NCBI RefSeq assembly: GCF_000972705.2
Contig: NZ_LATL02000303.1
Location: 1 to 23,627 of the forward strand
Reading direction: 5' to 3'
Length of the DNA: 23,627 nucleotides
DNA from: Limnoraphis robusta CS-951
GTDB lineage: Bacteria > Cyanobacteriota > Cyanobacteriia > Cyanobacteriales > Microcoleaceae
Part shown: in pieces, positions 1 through 9,657 of the stretch
How positions within the stretch are numbered: position 1 is the first letter of the stretch
Layout: the number at the start of each line of letters is the position of its first letter
Program-made: the position numbers and the translations under genes
Notes under the pieces: generated by a model
Databases searched by the model: none
Told to the model about the DNA's origin: nothing
Seen by the model: the letters and a program-made list of their open reading frames with translations, nothing else

Positions 1-155
1 AAGCCTATAGCTATTATAGACTACTGATTTTTTTTGTCAATATTTATGTTTCATAAATCAAAAAAACTATCACTAATCAGCTCCAAAATTAAACATTTTT
101 ACGATTTTAACCTGAAAAGCATAAAAAAATATCATTTCACTGGATTTCTAGGGAA
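1..155. other. A+T-rich intergenic edge, no gene seen
   Basis: No coding sequence is visible in this stretch downstream of the O-antigen ligase-like gene. It holds a dyad (ATTTATG at 42-48, CATAAAT at 52-58) whose arms are extended by a T-run and an A-run across a five-base bulge. It also holds the minus-strand promoter annotated at 13-40. The dyad could end the ligase transcript, but the base run after it on the minus strand is A-rich rather than T-rich, so a terminator call is weak. Confidence 0.5.
13..40 (-). promoter_or_regulatory. Consensus sigma-70 promoter reading out of the window
   Basis: On the minus strand the -35 box is a perfect TTGACA (35-40), followed by a 16-base spacer and a perfect TATAAT (13-18). 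Both hexamers match the housekeeping consensus. It points left, so it should drive a gene beyond the window edge; that gene cannot be seen. Confidence 0.6.
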
Positions 156-1439
156 TTAGCTTGATTTGATTAAATCTCCACTCGTTTTATAGGAATGAGA
201 CAGTTTACTAATTGGCATCATTGTTGAAATTGATAAAGCAGTGTATAAAACCCAGAATATACTATTTTGAGAAATAATTCCTCCCTCTGTTGTATTTGTT
301 AGGATCAGGTAAGTTAAAAATATTAAAGGCCAAATTCTTTCCATCCCTGTACTAAATCGAGCGATAAAAATAGCTCTCAATAAGTTAATCGCAAATCCAA
401 TAGAGTAAGCAAGAACACCCAACAAGCCAATATCTAACCATAAATCGAGTATCCCATTGTGAGAATAAGGAACTGGCCATCTAGCTGCTCGAATAATATA
501 AGCAGATCCGCCATCTAATCCCTGCCAAAATGCAGTGTAACCATATCCTAGCCAGGGACGTTTATCAATCATTTCTCTAGCCCAAGCCCAAAGATCGGTA
601 CGACCTGTCAAGGATGGATCTTTGCCAATTAATCCAAGTAATTCAGCAGCATTTTCAGTATAAACATAAAAAATAGTAGCACTCAAGGTGATAATAGCAA
701 GAAAAGCCGGAATCAACAATAAATAGCGAAGTCGAAGGATACGATAAGCAGTGAGACTAAGAATTAAAACTGTAAAATTAATCAATGAGCTTGATGATTT
801 TGCCATCACTAAAAGAATACAAGTGAAACCTAAACCCACTCGACACAACCATCGATCTTTTTTTTCAAAAAGAGTAGGTGACAACACAAAAATAACTCCT
901 GCTAATGTCATCCCTCGTCCTAATAAATTTTTATGACCATATATTCCCCGCCAAGCACCCGCATGAACAGCTTGTTCTAATCCATAACGAGGTAAAGCTA
1001 GTGCAAAAATGATACTAAGAACGGCAATAATTCCATAAGCCCAAGCCAACAATTTAAGTTGCTCTTTGAGAGTATAACGACTTCCTAAATAAACTCCAAA
1101 AAATGTACTTCCAATTAGCCCAACACAACTTTTAATCGTTCGTTCAGGAAAATCTGACCAAAAATAAGAAGCCAGTGCGATCAAAATCATCACCCATATA
1201 ACTGATCCTTTTACTGCGAAAATAAAAACCTTTTTCCATCGTATAAATAATAAGCTTGCAGAAATTAAATAAGTCACTAAAAACAGAAGGACATTCAGTG
1301 TAAAATCAAATGAGTTTATATCAGTTCCATCTCCTTCACTTGCTCCGCCAGACAAAATCAAAGGCAACCAGTTTGCACTATAGTGTATAATTGCTAATAT
1401 AGCAAAAGTGGGTTCAAAGTGCTTGATTAATTTTTCCAT
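156..1439 (-). CDS. O-antigen ligase / polysaccharide polymerase-type membrane protein
   Basis: This is a polytopic inner-membrane protein of the O-antigen ligase family (Wzy_C type, similar in layout to ExoQ). Such proteins polymerise polysaccharide repeat units or transfer them at the outer face of the inner membrane. I chose the ATG at 1439 (427 residues). The frame also opens with a TTG at 1478, but that would overlap the preceding gene by 14 bases and adds a Lys/Asn-rich stretch unlike the family. About ten hydrophobic segments are visible. Family signatures include RGIYGHKNLLGRG (about residues 164-176), SLTGRTDLWAWA followed by RPWLGYGYTAFW (about 276-305), and YSHNGILDLWLDIGLLG (about 325-341), the conserved periplasmic loop region. 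The GH9 gene ends 25 bases upstream on the same strand, so the two are probably co-transcribed. Ligase and polymerase cannot be told apart from sequence alone. Confidence 0.8.
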   Translation of the reverse strand: MEKLIKHFEPTFAILAIIHYSANWLPLILSGGASEGDGTDINSFDFTLNVLLFLVTYLISASLLFIRWKKVFIFAVKGSVIWVMILIALASYFWSDFPERTIKSCVGLIGSTFFGVYLGSRYTLKEQLKLLAWAYGIIAVLSIIFALALPRYGLEQAVHAGAWRGIYGHKNLLGRGMTLAGVIFVLSPTLFEKKDRWLCRVGLGFTCILLVMAKSSSSLINFTVLILSLTAYRILRLRYLLLIPAFLAIITLSATIFYVYTENAAELLGLIGKDPSLTGRTDLWAWAREMIDKRPWLGYGYTAFWQGLDGGSAYIIRAARWPVPYSHNGILDLWLDIGLLGVLAYSIGFAINLLRAIFIARFSTGMERIWPLIFLTYLILTNTTEGGIISQNSIFWVLYTALSISTMMPISKLSHSYKTSGDLIKSS

Positions 1440-1464
1440 ATTTTTTTTATTAATTAACTTCTTA

Positions 1465-3330
1465 TTATATAGAAACAAAATTTGATATGATCTTTAAATA
1501 TGAACTTTGATAATAAATTGCAGGTTCAGTAATTTCCCAAGAGTTGACGGGATAAGAATCACTGGTGTCAACATAAGCCTTCATTGGAGGTTGAGTTTTA
1601 ACTTTTTTAATTGAGCCAGTATAATCTTTATTTGCTCCTCCCGTTAAATATCCAGGTGCAGGGCCAAATTTAGAAGTTAGTGCATTTTTATAAATTCCTT
1701 TTCCTAACCATTCATGGTACATTTCATTGGCTGAATATTCTGCTCCATTATCATACATATTAGTCAAATAAACAATACCTAGTGGATTCACCCCATGAAA
1801 ATAATGTAAATGATCTAATGCTCTAATTTTATAACGTTCTTGATGAGCAGGATCTAGATTAAAAAAAATCACATCATAGTTCGTATTCCCATAGTTCGCT
1901 TTCACTGAGTTACTTCCCCAATGATATTGAGAATCAGGCATATAAGCGCGATAGGGATCAAGATGGTCTTGAAAACCATAAGCATTAGAAGAATTAGTTT
2001 CAACCATCTTCTGAAATCGAGCTAAAATTTGAGTTTTTAACTCTTTATCTGCTTTAGGAAGTTGAGTGTAAAAGAGCAGCGAATCTCCCTCTTGGGGTCG
2101 ATATCGAGACCAGGTATCATCGGAAAAAGGACGAGTCGAATTCAGATGTTGTTTGATGTAATCTGTATACTTTTGCTCAGAATCTAGTGCAAACAAATAA
2201 ATAGCAGCAACAACACCAGTTGCTATCTGTTCCTCCTCTGTTCTATCTGCATCTCCAGACTTAATGGTTTGGGAATCACAATCCGTTTTCTTAGGATTAT
2301 TTTCGTACCAGTTCCAAGCTTTAATTGCTCTTTGATTGAGGTCATTAGCATAGGATTTTAACGGGGAAAACTCTTGCAAAACGAATGCAGCATGAGCAAA
2401 CATACTGGCTGTTGCAATTGTCGCAGAAGAACACTTCGGTCCATAATATCGAGGACGTCGATCTAGACTTGGTTTTTCAGCAGCATTATGATCGATATTG
2501 CCAATTTTAATAAAAACTCCGCCATCATTATCCTGCATTCTTTTCAACCAATCGAGTTCAAATTTAATCTCATCGATTAAGTCAGGAATGCCATTTTTTG
2601 ATTCGGGAATATTAAAATCATCAGTCCAAATAGATGGGTTTTGACTGTAAGCAGTTAAGAGTTGATGAACAGAGCTATTTGCAAATGTAACATATTTATT
2701 CGTATCGCCTGCATCAAACCATCCACCACGCATATCCTTTTCTAAATTGGGATTTTCTTGATCATAAACATACCGAGCAGAACTGTCTTGGCCAGATCCT
2801 AAAAAAGCCGCTTCATCTTGCCATTTTGGGTCAGCAAAAGGAGGACGTTTTGCAAAGCCACTACGTTGATAGAAAAACATACGAGTTGCAGTTACTAAGA
2901 CCTTGCGATAAACATTATCATCAATTTCAAACGGGAAGGAACGCTCCTTATTCTTAGGATCATAGATATAGTAATCACCCTGATTTTGGACTTCCGAAAA
3001 GTCAAACCACCAGGCTTGATCTCCCGATTGAGGGTCTGTTTTTCCCTCAGCCCAAGGTTCAACAGATCCCGAATAAACTGTTTTATCTGTTTTGACCTCT
3101 CGAACTTCATAGGTTTGTCCAGGTTCAAAAGAATCTTGCTGATTAAAACCAAGCTGAGGATTAACAATAACTGCGACTTTATGATCCTGTGGTCTATAAC
3201 CAAACTGGTCAACTTTAATAGGGTTAAGCGATGTTGCTTTGAGTTGAACTCCTGAAATCTTTACCATCAGTAAAAGCAAGGTTGTAATGATGATATAGCA
3301 GCAGAATCTCAATCGTTTAACCTTAGCCAC
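1465..3330 (-). CDS. Secreted glycoside hydrolase family 9 (endoglucanase-like)
   Basis: The 621-residue protein starts at a GTG (3328-3330) preceded by GGGGA. A basic N-terminus and hydrophobic core (about residues 6-27) form a signal peptide or anchor. Residues about 36-136 resemble the Ig-like N-terminal domain of GH9 cellulases (it begins IKVDQFGYRPQDHKVAV). The rest is the (alpha/alpha)6 catalytic domain. GGWFDAGDTNKYV (residues 202-214) carries the Asp pair of the DAGD motif used to activate water. FHGVNPLGIVYLTN (511-524) and the PGYLTGGANKDY stretch (559-570) match the family's C-terminal half. WEITEPAIYYQSS (598-610) aligns with the NEVAI-type motif, making Glu602 the likely proton donor. 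GH9 enzymes cut beta-1,4-glucans. Next to a sugar dehydrogenase and a ligase/polymerase, it more likely trims or releases a surface polysaccharide than digests cellulose for food; this is inference. The region is A+T-rich compared with the centre of the window. Confidence 0.88.
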   Translation of the reverse strand: MAKVKRLRFCCYIIITTLLLLMVKISGVQLKATSLNPIKVDQFGYRPQDHKVAVIVNPQLGFNQQDSFEPGQTYEVREVKTDKTVYSGSVEPWAEGKTDPQSGDQAWWFDFSEVQNQGDYYIYDPKNKERSFPFEIDDNVYRKVLVTATRMFFYQRSGFAKRPPFADPKWQDEAAFLGSGQDSSARYVYDQENPNLEKDMRGGWFDAGDTNKYVTFANSSVHQLLTAYSQNPSIWTDDFNIPESKNGIPDLIDEIKFELDWLKRMQDNDGGVFIKIGNIDHNAAEKPSLDRRPRYYGPKCSSATIATASMFAHAAFVLQEFSPLKSYANDLNQRAIKAWNWYENNPKKTDCDSQTIKSGDADRTEEEQIATGVVAAIYLFALDSEQKYTDYIKQHLNSTRPFSDDTWSRYRPQEGDSLLFYTQLPKADKELKTQILARFQKMVETNSSNAYGFQDHLDPYRAYMPDSQYHWGSNSVKANYGNTNYDVIFFNLDPAHQERYKIRALDHLHYFHGVNPLGIVYLTNMYDNGAEYSANEMYHEWLGKGIYKNALTSKFGPAPGYLTGGANKDYTGSIKKVKTQPPMKAYVDTSDSYPVNSWEITEPAIYYQSSYLKIISNFVSI

Positions 3331-3349
3331 CTGTGTTTCCCCATTAAAT

Positions 3350-3376
3350 ATAATACAGTTGCAACTAATGTTGCAA
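3350..3376 (-). promoter_or_regulatory. Possible promoter of the GH9-ligase pair
   Basis: On the minus strand a TATTAT box (3350-3355) lies 20 bases before the GTG start of the GH9 gene. A TTGCAA (3371-3376) sits 15 bases upstream of it as a weak -35. The box is embedded in the GTTGCAAC dyad, so a protein bound there would cover the promoter. Confidence 0.35.
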
Positions 3377-3377
3377 C
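3358..3377. repeat. GTTGCAAC dyad, candidate operator
   Basis: Two copies of the self-palindromic octamer GTTGCAAC (3358-3365 and 3370-3377) are separated by TAAT. The second lies in a 12-base perfect palindrome, ATGTTGCAACAT (3368-3379). They occupy the 66-base gap between the oxidoreductase and GH9 genes. No T-run follows on either strand, which argues for a protein-binding site over a terminator. Confidence 0.4.
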
Positions 3378-3396
3378 ATTTTGGTTAAGTCGAACT

Positions 3397-4536
3397 CTAT
3401 TTCCTTTGACTCCAACAATTTTGTATTTCTGATTGATCAAAAGATGATGTCACTTGATAGGTACAACTTTTTTCTAAAGCATTTTGAATAGCCAGTACAA
3501 CCTCATTAACGTGAAGTGAAAATTGGGCATAAAGCCGACAGGGACGCTTTTCTTCAATGGCATTTGCTAACTCTGCTACTCCTCGACAAAAATCCATCCC
3601 ATGCTTAGTTTTATGCTTGATTTGACCGTTTTTGATTTTAACTAGAGGGTATTTTTTCTTCCAAGGATTCACAAACGTTTTCCGTCTAATCGTTATTCGT
3701 CGTTGAAAATTAACTGGAGATCTAAAATTCCAACAATCATCCGTTGAAAGAATTCCTCGATCCCCGATAATTTTTATAGAGTGATCAACCGGAGCAACAA
3801 TACTACAGGTTAACCGAGCGACAACACCAGAGGCAAATTGAATGCAAGCCACAGAAAAATCTGGAGTATTTGGAGGGTCTAATACTACATCAGTTTGCTT
3901 ATCTTTAATCAAACAAGATGAAAATGCAGTGACAGATTGAACCGGACCAAAGAATGCAACTAACCAGGTCAGACAATAGCCAGCGTGTTCTAAAGTACAT
4001 CCGACCTCAAATTCATCTTTATAAGGCCAGGGGATACCCGATTCACTCTTCCAGTCGTGATACCTCATTTGATGAACCATACCGTCATCCATTTCTGCAT
4101 AAACTAACCGTACTTCTCCTACAATTTTCTCTTGCAATGCTTTCCACATTGTCTGAGCCGTTTCTCCGAGAAAAGTACAGGGAGCAGAACTAATATATAA
4201 ACCCTTTTCCTCAGCTAAGGCTACCAATTCCTCTGCTTCTGCAAGATCCATTGCTAAAGGCTTTTCTGAGTAAACGTGTTTTCCGGCTTCTAAGCAAGCT
4301 TTAGACACCGAGAAGTGACTTCTAGGATTGGTTAAATTTACAACTAACTCAACTTTTCTATCCTCCAGTAATTCCTCTAATGAGTTATAATACGGAACTC
4401 CATGATAGGAATAAAAATGAGATGCTCGTTCACTATTTTTATCCATCACTCCAACTAGCTTAAGTTCGGGATAGTTCGGTAGAGTTTTGAGATAAAAATC
4501 GGCAACGAAACCACAACCAATTATTGCAATTTGCAT
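3397..4536 (-). CDS. Gfo/Idh/MocA family NAD(P)-dependent sugar oxidoreductase
   Basis: The 379-residue protein starts with a Rossmann nucleotide-binding fold: MQIAIIGCGFVADFY, with the glycine-rich turn at residues 7-9. The family's EKP motif is at 91-93 (SEKPLAMDLAEAEE), supplying the usual active-site lysine at 92. The C-terminal alpha/beta domain includes GCTLEHAGYCLTWL (about 179-192), where His184 corresponds to the catalytic histidine region. Members oxidise or reduce sugars and nucleotide-sugars, or act on inositols; the substrate cannot be read from sequence. The gene lies directly upstream of a secreted GH9 and a polysaccharide ligase/polymerase on the same strand. That suggests a part in making or modifying a precursor sugar for a surface polymer. 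No clear SD sequence precedes the ATG. The cytoplasmic location follows from the absence of a signal peptide. Confidence 0.85.
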   Translation of the reverse strand: MQIAIIGCGFVADFYLKTLPNYPELKLVGVMDKNSERASHFYSYHGVPYYNSLEELLEDRKVELVVNLTNPRSHFSVSKACLEAGKHVYSEKPLAMDLAEAEELVALAEEKGLYISSAPCTFLGETAQTMWKALQEKIVGEVRLVYAEMDDGMVHQMRYHDWKSESGIPWPYKDEFEVGCTLEHAGYCLTWLVAFFGPVQSVTAFSSCLIKDKQTDVVLDPPNTPDFSVACIQFASGVVARLTCSIVAPVDHSIKIIGDRGILSTDDCWNFRSPVNFQRRITIRRKTFVNPWKKKYPLVKIKNGQIKHKTKHGMDFCRGVAELANAIEEKRPCRLYAQFSLHVNEVVLAIQNALEKSCTYQVTSSFDQSEIQNCWSQRK

Positions 4537-4947
4537 TATATATTCTGACCCAAGATTTATTGCAGAATGTACTGTATCATTTCAATCTTTCGCTCTAGTG
4601 ATTGCCCTAGTGTATAATCTTGAAATACAAAGTCAGAGACAAACTTCGAGAAAACTAAAGTAATCCCTAGAACTTAAGATAGAACTACCAGCTCACTCAA
4701 TGAGTATTCACTTTTGTGAAATAATACTTGCTCTGCTCTAGACTTACTACATTTAGGATCTCATCTTACCTAAACTAGCATCTACGCTGATATTTGAACA
4801 CCCCGACTCTTTTGAAAAAAAGTATATTTCAAACATATCATAAAATATTGATGGGTGTCACCTTTTGAAGTCATTAACTCGAATCTCAATAGAAAAGGGT
4901 GCAACCTGAATGGTTACACCCTTTGATTCATTCACAGAAATAGTTGG
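4537..4947. other. Intergenic stretch of about 410 bases
   Basis: No gene is supported here. Besides the glutamate synthase terminator at 4894-4924 it contains a short dyad, TTTGAAA (4811-4817) and TTTCAAA (4827-4833), and a plus-strand TATAAT (4613-4618) without a convincing -35. The promoter of the oxidoreductase gene should lie near 4540-4620, but no strong box is visible. Confidence 0.5.
4894..4924 (-). terminator. Rho-independent-type terminator of the glutamate synthase gene
   Basis: AAAGGGTG (4894-4901) pairs with CACCCTTT (4917-4924), and inside it AACC pairs with GGTT around a five-base loop, with one C/A mismatch. On the minus strand the stem is followed by TTTTCTATT. It lies 23 bases after the stop codon of the large gene at 4948. 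Confidence 0.7.
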
Positions 4948-7900
4948 CTAAGAAGCTGTCACCGCAACTTTCGACCCAGAACCCTCCGAACTCGCTTCCG
5001 GTGAATTTTCCTCAGAAGGCGGAACCACCTGCCAGAACATTGGTAAATAATTCGACCAATCAGCGAGAATTGTCTTCGCTTTCTCACTGCCTGTCCGTTC
5101 CGCGTGCTGTTCAATCAGTCCCTTCAACTGCTTCTCACCCGCAGAGGTAGAAACCCGTTGAATCTTGACAATTTCCCCATTAACTCGTTCAGGGAACTGA
5201 TTATTTTCATCGAGAAAATAAGCCAAACCCCCAGTCATTCCAGCCCCAACATTGCGACCAACCGCACCCAACACAACGACAACACCACCCGTCATATATT
5301 CACAACAATGGTCGCCAGCGCCTTCTATCACCGCCTGTCCCATCGAGTTCCGCACCGCAAAGCGTTCACCTGCTTTACCCAAAGCATAAAGCGTTCCTCC
5401 CGTTGCGCCATACAAACAGGTGTTGCCAATAATCACATTTTCAGAGGCATCAAAGGTTATTGAGTCAGACGGCTTGATAATCAACTCTCCGCCGTGCATC
5501 CCCTTCCCGACATAATCATTCGCCTCACCCGTCAACACCAGAGTCATCCCCGGTAAATTAAACGCGCCGAAACTCTGACCCGCAGAACCGATAAAATTCA
5601 GCGTAACTTGTCCGACATATCCGGTATTGCCATACAACGCCGCAATCTTACCCGCAATTCGCGCCCCCACAGTCCGATCCGTATTCACCAGTCGAATAGT
5701 TTTTTCAACAACACTCTGATTGCGAATAGCCGTCGCAATATCAGTATCTTCCAGCAACACATCATCCAATACGGGGCCGTTGCTGTGAACGCCATCATGC
5801 TTCAACCAATCTCGGTTTGTGCGAGTATCCGGCAGATTCATCAGACAGTCGAGGTTAATCCCCCCAGTCTTGGTTAATTTCACCCCTTCCCGCATTTTCA
5901 GCAAGTCGGAACGGCCCATAATTTCTGTTAAAGAACGATAACCCAACCGCGCCAACAACTGCCGAACTTCCTCTGCAATCATATAGAAGAAATTCACTAC
6001 ATGGTCAGGCGTACCGGGGAAGCGTTTCCGCAAGTCTTCTCGCTGCGTTGTTACTCCCACCGGACAACCGTTGGTATGGCAAATCCGCGCCATAATACAA
6101 CCTTCAGCAATCATCGCAATGGTACCAAAGCCAAACTCTTCAGCCCCCATGAGTGCGCCCATGACCACATCCCAGCCGGACTTCAAGCCGCCATCAACTC
6201 GTAACCGCACGCGATCGCGAAGTTTGTTCTCCATCAACACCCGATGAACCTCAGTCAACCCCAATTCCCAAGGGGTTCCGGCGTGTTTAATCGAACTCAG
6301 AGGACTCGCCCCCGTACCGCCATCGTGACCCGAAATCTGGATATAATCAGCATTAGCCTTCGCTACACCCGCCGCAATCGTCCCAATGCCAATCTCTGCG
6401 ACTAACTTCACCGACACAAACGCCTGGGGGTTAATTTGGTGTAGGTCAAAAATCAGTTGAGATAAATCCTCAATCGAGTAAATATCATGGTGAGGCGGCG
6501 GAGAAATCAACGTCACACCGGGCTTCGAGCGTCGCAACATGGCGATATAAGCACTCACCTTCTTACCCGGTAACTGTCCGCCTTCTCCGGGTTTTGCCCC
6601 CTGTGCGATTTTAATCTCAATGGAGTGGGCATTCATCAAATATTCCGGCGTTACCCCAAACCGTCCAGACGCCACCTGTTTAATGGCGGAACTCGCGCTA
6701 TCCCCATTTTGTAAGCCTTTCAAATAGGGACGAGTGGCGGAATTTCCCTGTTCATCGACATCCTCAAAGGCTTTAAACCGGGCTGGATCTTCCCCGCCTT
6801 CACCCGAATTCGATTTTCCGCCTAGACGGTTCATGGCGATCGCTAACGTCTCATGGGCTTCAGGTGATAACGCCCCCAAAGACATCCCTCCCGTACAGAA
6901 GCGCTTAACAATTTCGACAACAGATTCAACTTCTTCGATGGGAATTGATTCGCGATCGCTGTTCAAATCTAACAAATCTCGCAACGCCGAAATCGGTTGA
7001 CCTTTCAGATACTCTTGATAGGCTTGATAATGGTCATATTTCTCAGCCGAACCATTGCCATTTTGTGAGCGAATAGCTGCGTGTAAAACCTTCGCCAATT
7101 CAGGGTTATTGCTGTGAAATTCACCTCGTTTAAAGAAGTTGACAAAGCCAAAGTTTTCTAACTTTTTCTGAGTCATTTCTGGGAAGGCTTTACTGTGGGA
7201 TTGATTCACTTCTTGACTGAGTTCTTGAACCGTTAACCCGCCTATGCGAGAAGTTGTTCCTTTAAAGCCCAAATCCAGTAAATCACCCCCAATCCCAATC
7301 GCCTCAAAAATCTGCGCCCCTTGATAACTTGAAAGCAGGGAAATTCCCATTTTTGAGAGGATCTTTAACAACCCATCTTCAACCGCTTTGCGATAATTTT
7401 TCTGAGCGACACTAATACTAATCTGCGGTAACTTACCCCGCTCCATCGCCCCTTGAACCTTCGAGCTAGACCACCAAGCCCGCACAGATTCAAAAGCCAA
7501 ATACGGACAAATAGCCGCAGCCCCGTAACCAATCAAACAAGCAAAATGATGGGTACTCCAACACTGTGCTGTTTCAACAATTAAAGACGCCTTCAACCGA
7601 AAACCACTAGCAATCAAATAATGATGAACCGCACCAACAGCTAACATTGGCGGAATATAAGTCAATTCCGAAGACAAATTGCGATCGCTTAAAATGATAA
7701 TTTTATTGCCATTTTTGACCGCATCTACCGCCTGTTCACAGAGTTGTTGAACTGCTTGTTTTAAACCCTCTGGTCCTGCTGAAACTGGATACAAAATTGA
7801 GAGTTTAATACAATCAAACTTACTGTGAAAGATTGTTTCAAGTTCAGCTTCATTGAGTACGGGAGACTCAATTTGCAACATTCCCGCATCTTTCGGTTGC

Positions 7901-9657
7901 GGGTTCAGCAAATTTCCCCGTTCACCGAGTCGCATATTCAACGACATGACAATCCATTCGCGCAACGGATCAATCGGCGGATTCGTCACCTGAGCAAACC
8001 GTTGTTTGAAATAATCATAAAGCAAATGGGGTTTATCCGACAGCACCGCCAACGGGATATCATCACCCATACAAAAAGTCGGTTCTTTCCCCAAACTCGC
8101 CATATCTGCGATGACCATATCCAGGTCTTCCGAACCGTAGCCAAAAGCCGTTTGCAGACGAAGTTGGGTTTCCGCATCTAAATGAGTTTTTTCCTCAAAA
8201 GGCTGCGGTTCGAGGTTAACGCGATATTCATCCAACCACTGGCGATAAGGATGAGCCGCCGCAATGCGTTCTTTGATTTCCCAGTTTTTCAGGACTTCGT
8301 GGCTTTCCAGGTCAACCGCCAACATTTGTCCGGGTCCCAAACGACCTTTTTCAACAATGTCAGCATCAGGAATATCAACCACCCCAGCTTCCGAGGCGAC
8401 AATCACCAAATTATCCTTCGTAATACAATACCGCGCCGGACGCAACCCATTGCGGTCAAGCGTCGCACCGACTTGTTTTCCATCACTAAAGACTAATAAC
8501 GCCGGCCCATCCCAAGGTTCCTGCAACCCACTGTAATACTCATAGAAATCAACAATTTTTTCCCGTCCCTTCAAATCAGGCTGATTCTTATAAGCCTCCG
8601 GCACCATAATCATCAACGCCTCTATAGGAGTCCGTCCGGTTCTCACCAACAACTCCATCACATTATCAAGATTCGCCGAATCACTATTATTCGCATCCAC
8701 AAACGGCTTTAAAGTCTTGAGTCGTTCTCCCCAAACCTCCGACTCCAGCTTACCTTCAGCCGCCCGCATCCAGTTAATATTGCCCAGAAGCGTGTTAATT
8801 TCGCCATTATGACCCAACAACCGCATCGGTTGAGCCAGAGGCCACTTCGGCATCGTATTGGTACTAAAGCGGCGATGATAAACCGCAAAGGCACTCTTGT
8901 AGGCGGGATTTTTCAGGTCTAGATAAAATTCACCCAAAACCGCCGAACGCACCATCCCCTTGTAAACAATCGTTCGACAGGAGAAAGAGCAAATATAAAC
9001 ATTTTGCCCCCAAACCAGTCCTTGCGCCTCCAGAGCCACACCAGCCCCACGTCTAGCTAAAAATAACTGTCGTTCCAGGGCATCTCCGGTTAAGCTGGGG
9101 GAAGACACTACCAACTGTTCAATTAAAGGCTGATTTTCCCGTGCAAGTGGCCCCAAAACCTCAGAATTCACCGGAACTTTCCGCCATCCTACCGCCTGCA
9201 ATTCCAACGGCCCCAATGTGTCTTCAATAATTTTTCGGGCAGTAAGAGCCTGTTCATCGGGGGGGAGAAACACCATCGCTACTCCCAACTGTTCTAGGGG
9301 AATTTCTGAAGATGCTGAGAGTTCCGGGGTTTGTTGCAGCAACTCCCAGGGAATAGCGCTCATTAACCCTGCCCCATCTCCTGAGTCATAGTCAGCGCTG
9401 CATCCGCCTCGATGTTCTAAACAAGTCAGCGCAGGTAACGCTTTCGCAATAATATCATGGCTAGCAATCCCCGATGGGTTAGCTATAAATCCCACTCCAC
9501 AAGCATCTCGTTCTTCGACTAACCAGCGTTGACCTGCGTAGGGCATTCCCTGAGAAGATGAAGACTGGGGAGTATTCTCTGTTCCCTGTTCCCTGATGTT
9601 TGTGTTCTCAACTGTTGTGAGTTGATTTTGTTGTTCGATGCTGTTGATGTGATCCAT
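4948..9657 (-). CDS. glsF: Ferredoxin-dependent glutamate synthase (Fd-GOGAT), large single-chain
   Basis: This 1569-residue enzyme makes two glutamates from glutamine and 2-oxoglutarate using electrons from reduced ferredoxin, completing the GS/GOGAT cycle. The N-terminal class II amidotransferase domain starts [14 protein letters not shown], with Cys53 as the nucleophile exposed after removal of a propeptide. [16 protein letters not shown] follows as in the family. A central linker leads to the FMN-binding synthase domain ([45 protein letters not shown]). The [3Fe-4S] ligands are Cys1187, Cys1193 and Cys1198 ([15 protein letters not shown]). The C-terminal beta-helix is seen in [19 protein letters not shown]. 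No small-subunit gltD is nearby, and the [11 protein letters not shown] start resembles cyanobacterial GlsF more than NADPH-type GltB. That choice rests on recall, so the symbol is tentative. The first 38 residues are low-complexity and partly encoded by a short tandem repeat. No convincing NtcA site (GTA-N8-TAC) was noticed just upstream. Confidence 0.9.
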   Translation of the reverse strand: MDHINSIEQQNQLTTVENTNIREQGTENTPQSSSSQGMPYAGQRWLVEERDACGVGFIANPSGIASHDIIAKALPALTCLEHRGGCSADYDSGDGAGLMSAIPWELLQQTPELSASSEIPLEQLGVAMVFLPPDEQALTARKIIEDTLGPLELQAVGWRKVPVNSEVLGPLARENQPLIEQLVVSSPSLTGDALERQLFLARRGAGVALEAQGLVWGQNVYICSFSCRTIVYKGMVRSAVLGEFYLDLKNPAYKSAFAVYHRRFSTNTMPKWPLAQPMRLLGHNGEINTLLGNINWMRAAEGKLESEVWGERLKTLKPFVDANNSDSANLDNVMELLVRTGRTPIEALMIMVPEAYKNQPDLKGREKIVDFYEYYSGLQEPWDGPALLVFSDGKQVGATLDRNGLRPARYCITKDNLVIVASEAGVVDIPDADIVEKGRLGPGQMLAVDLESHEVLKNWEIKERIAAAHPYRQWLDEYRVNLEPQPFEEKTHLDAETQLRLQTAFGYGSEDLDMVIADMASLGKEPTFCMGDDIPLAVLSDKPHLLYDYFKQRFAQVTNPPIDPLREWIVMSLNMRLGERGNLLNPQPKDAGMLQIESPVLNEAELETIFHSKFDCIKLSILYPVSAGPEGLKQAVQQLCEQAVDAVKNGNKIIILSDRNLSSELTYIPPMLAVGAVHHYLIASGFRLKASLIVETAQCWSTHHFACLIGYGAAAICPYLAFESVRAWWSSSKVQGAMERGKLPQISISVAQKNYRKAVEDGLLKILSKMGISLLSSYQGAQIFEAIGIGGDLLDLGFKGTTSRIGGLTVQELSQEVNQSHSKAFPEMTQKKLENFGFVNFFKRGEFHSNNPELAKVLHAAIRSQNGNGSAEKYDHYQAYQEYLKGQPISALRDLLDLNSDRESIPIEEVESVVEIVKRFCTGGMSLGALSPEAHETLAIAMNRLGGKSNSGEGGEDPARFKAFEDVDEQGNSATRPYLKGLQNGDSASSAIKQVASGRFGVTPEYLMNAHSIEIKIAQGAKPGEGGQLPGKKVSAYIAMLRRSKPGVTLISPPPHHDIYSIEDLSQLIFDLHQINPQAFVSVKLVAEIGIGTIAAGVAKANADYIQISGHDGGTGASPLSSIKHAGTPWELGLTEVHRVLMENKLRDRVRLRVDGGLKSGWDVVMGALMGAEEFGFGTIAMIAEGCIMARICHTNGCPVGVTTQREDLRKRFPGTPDHVVNFFYMIAEEVRQLLARLGYRSLTEIMGRSDLLKMREGVKLTKTGGINLDCLMNLPDTRTNRDWLKHDGVHSNGPVLDDVLLEDTDIATAIRNQSVVEKTIRLVNTDRTVGARIAGKIAALYGNTGYVGQVTLNFIGSAGQSFGAFNLPGMTLVLTGEANDYVGKGMHGGELIIKPSDSITFDASENVIIGNTCLYGATGGTLYALGKAGERFAVRNSMGQAVIEGAGDHCCEYMTGGVVVVLGAVGRNVGAGMTGGLAYFLDENNQFPERVNGEIVKIQRVSTSAGEKQLKGLIEQHAERTGSEKAKTILADWSNYLPMFWQVVPPSEENSPEASSEGSGSKVAVTAS
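9579..9595. repeat. Short tandem heptamer in the glsF 5' end
   Basis: The plus strand reads CTGTTCC twice in tandem followed by CTG (2.4 copies), preceded by a similar TTCTCT. Heptamer repeats of this kind are common in filamentous cyanobacterial genomes. Here it encodes the REQGTEN stretch (about residues 22-28) of the disposable propeptide. Confidence 0.6.

Noticed and set aside
1440..1478. Longer ligase start (TTG, 13 extra residues)
   Set aside because: It needs a TTG, overlaps the GH9 gene and adds a Lys/Asn-rich stretch; the ATG at 1439 starts a normal family N-terminus.
5104..8536. Several plus-strand open frames opposite glutamate synthase
   Set aside because: They are shadows of the long minus-strand gene; composition is unlike protein and no start signals are seen.
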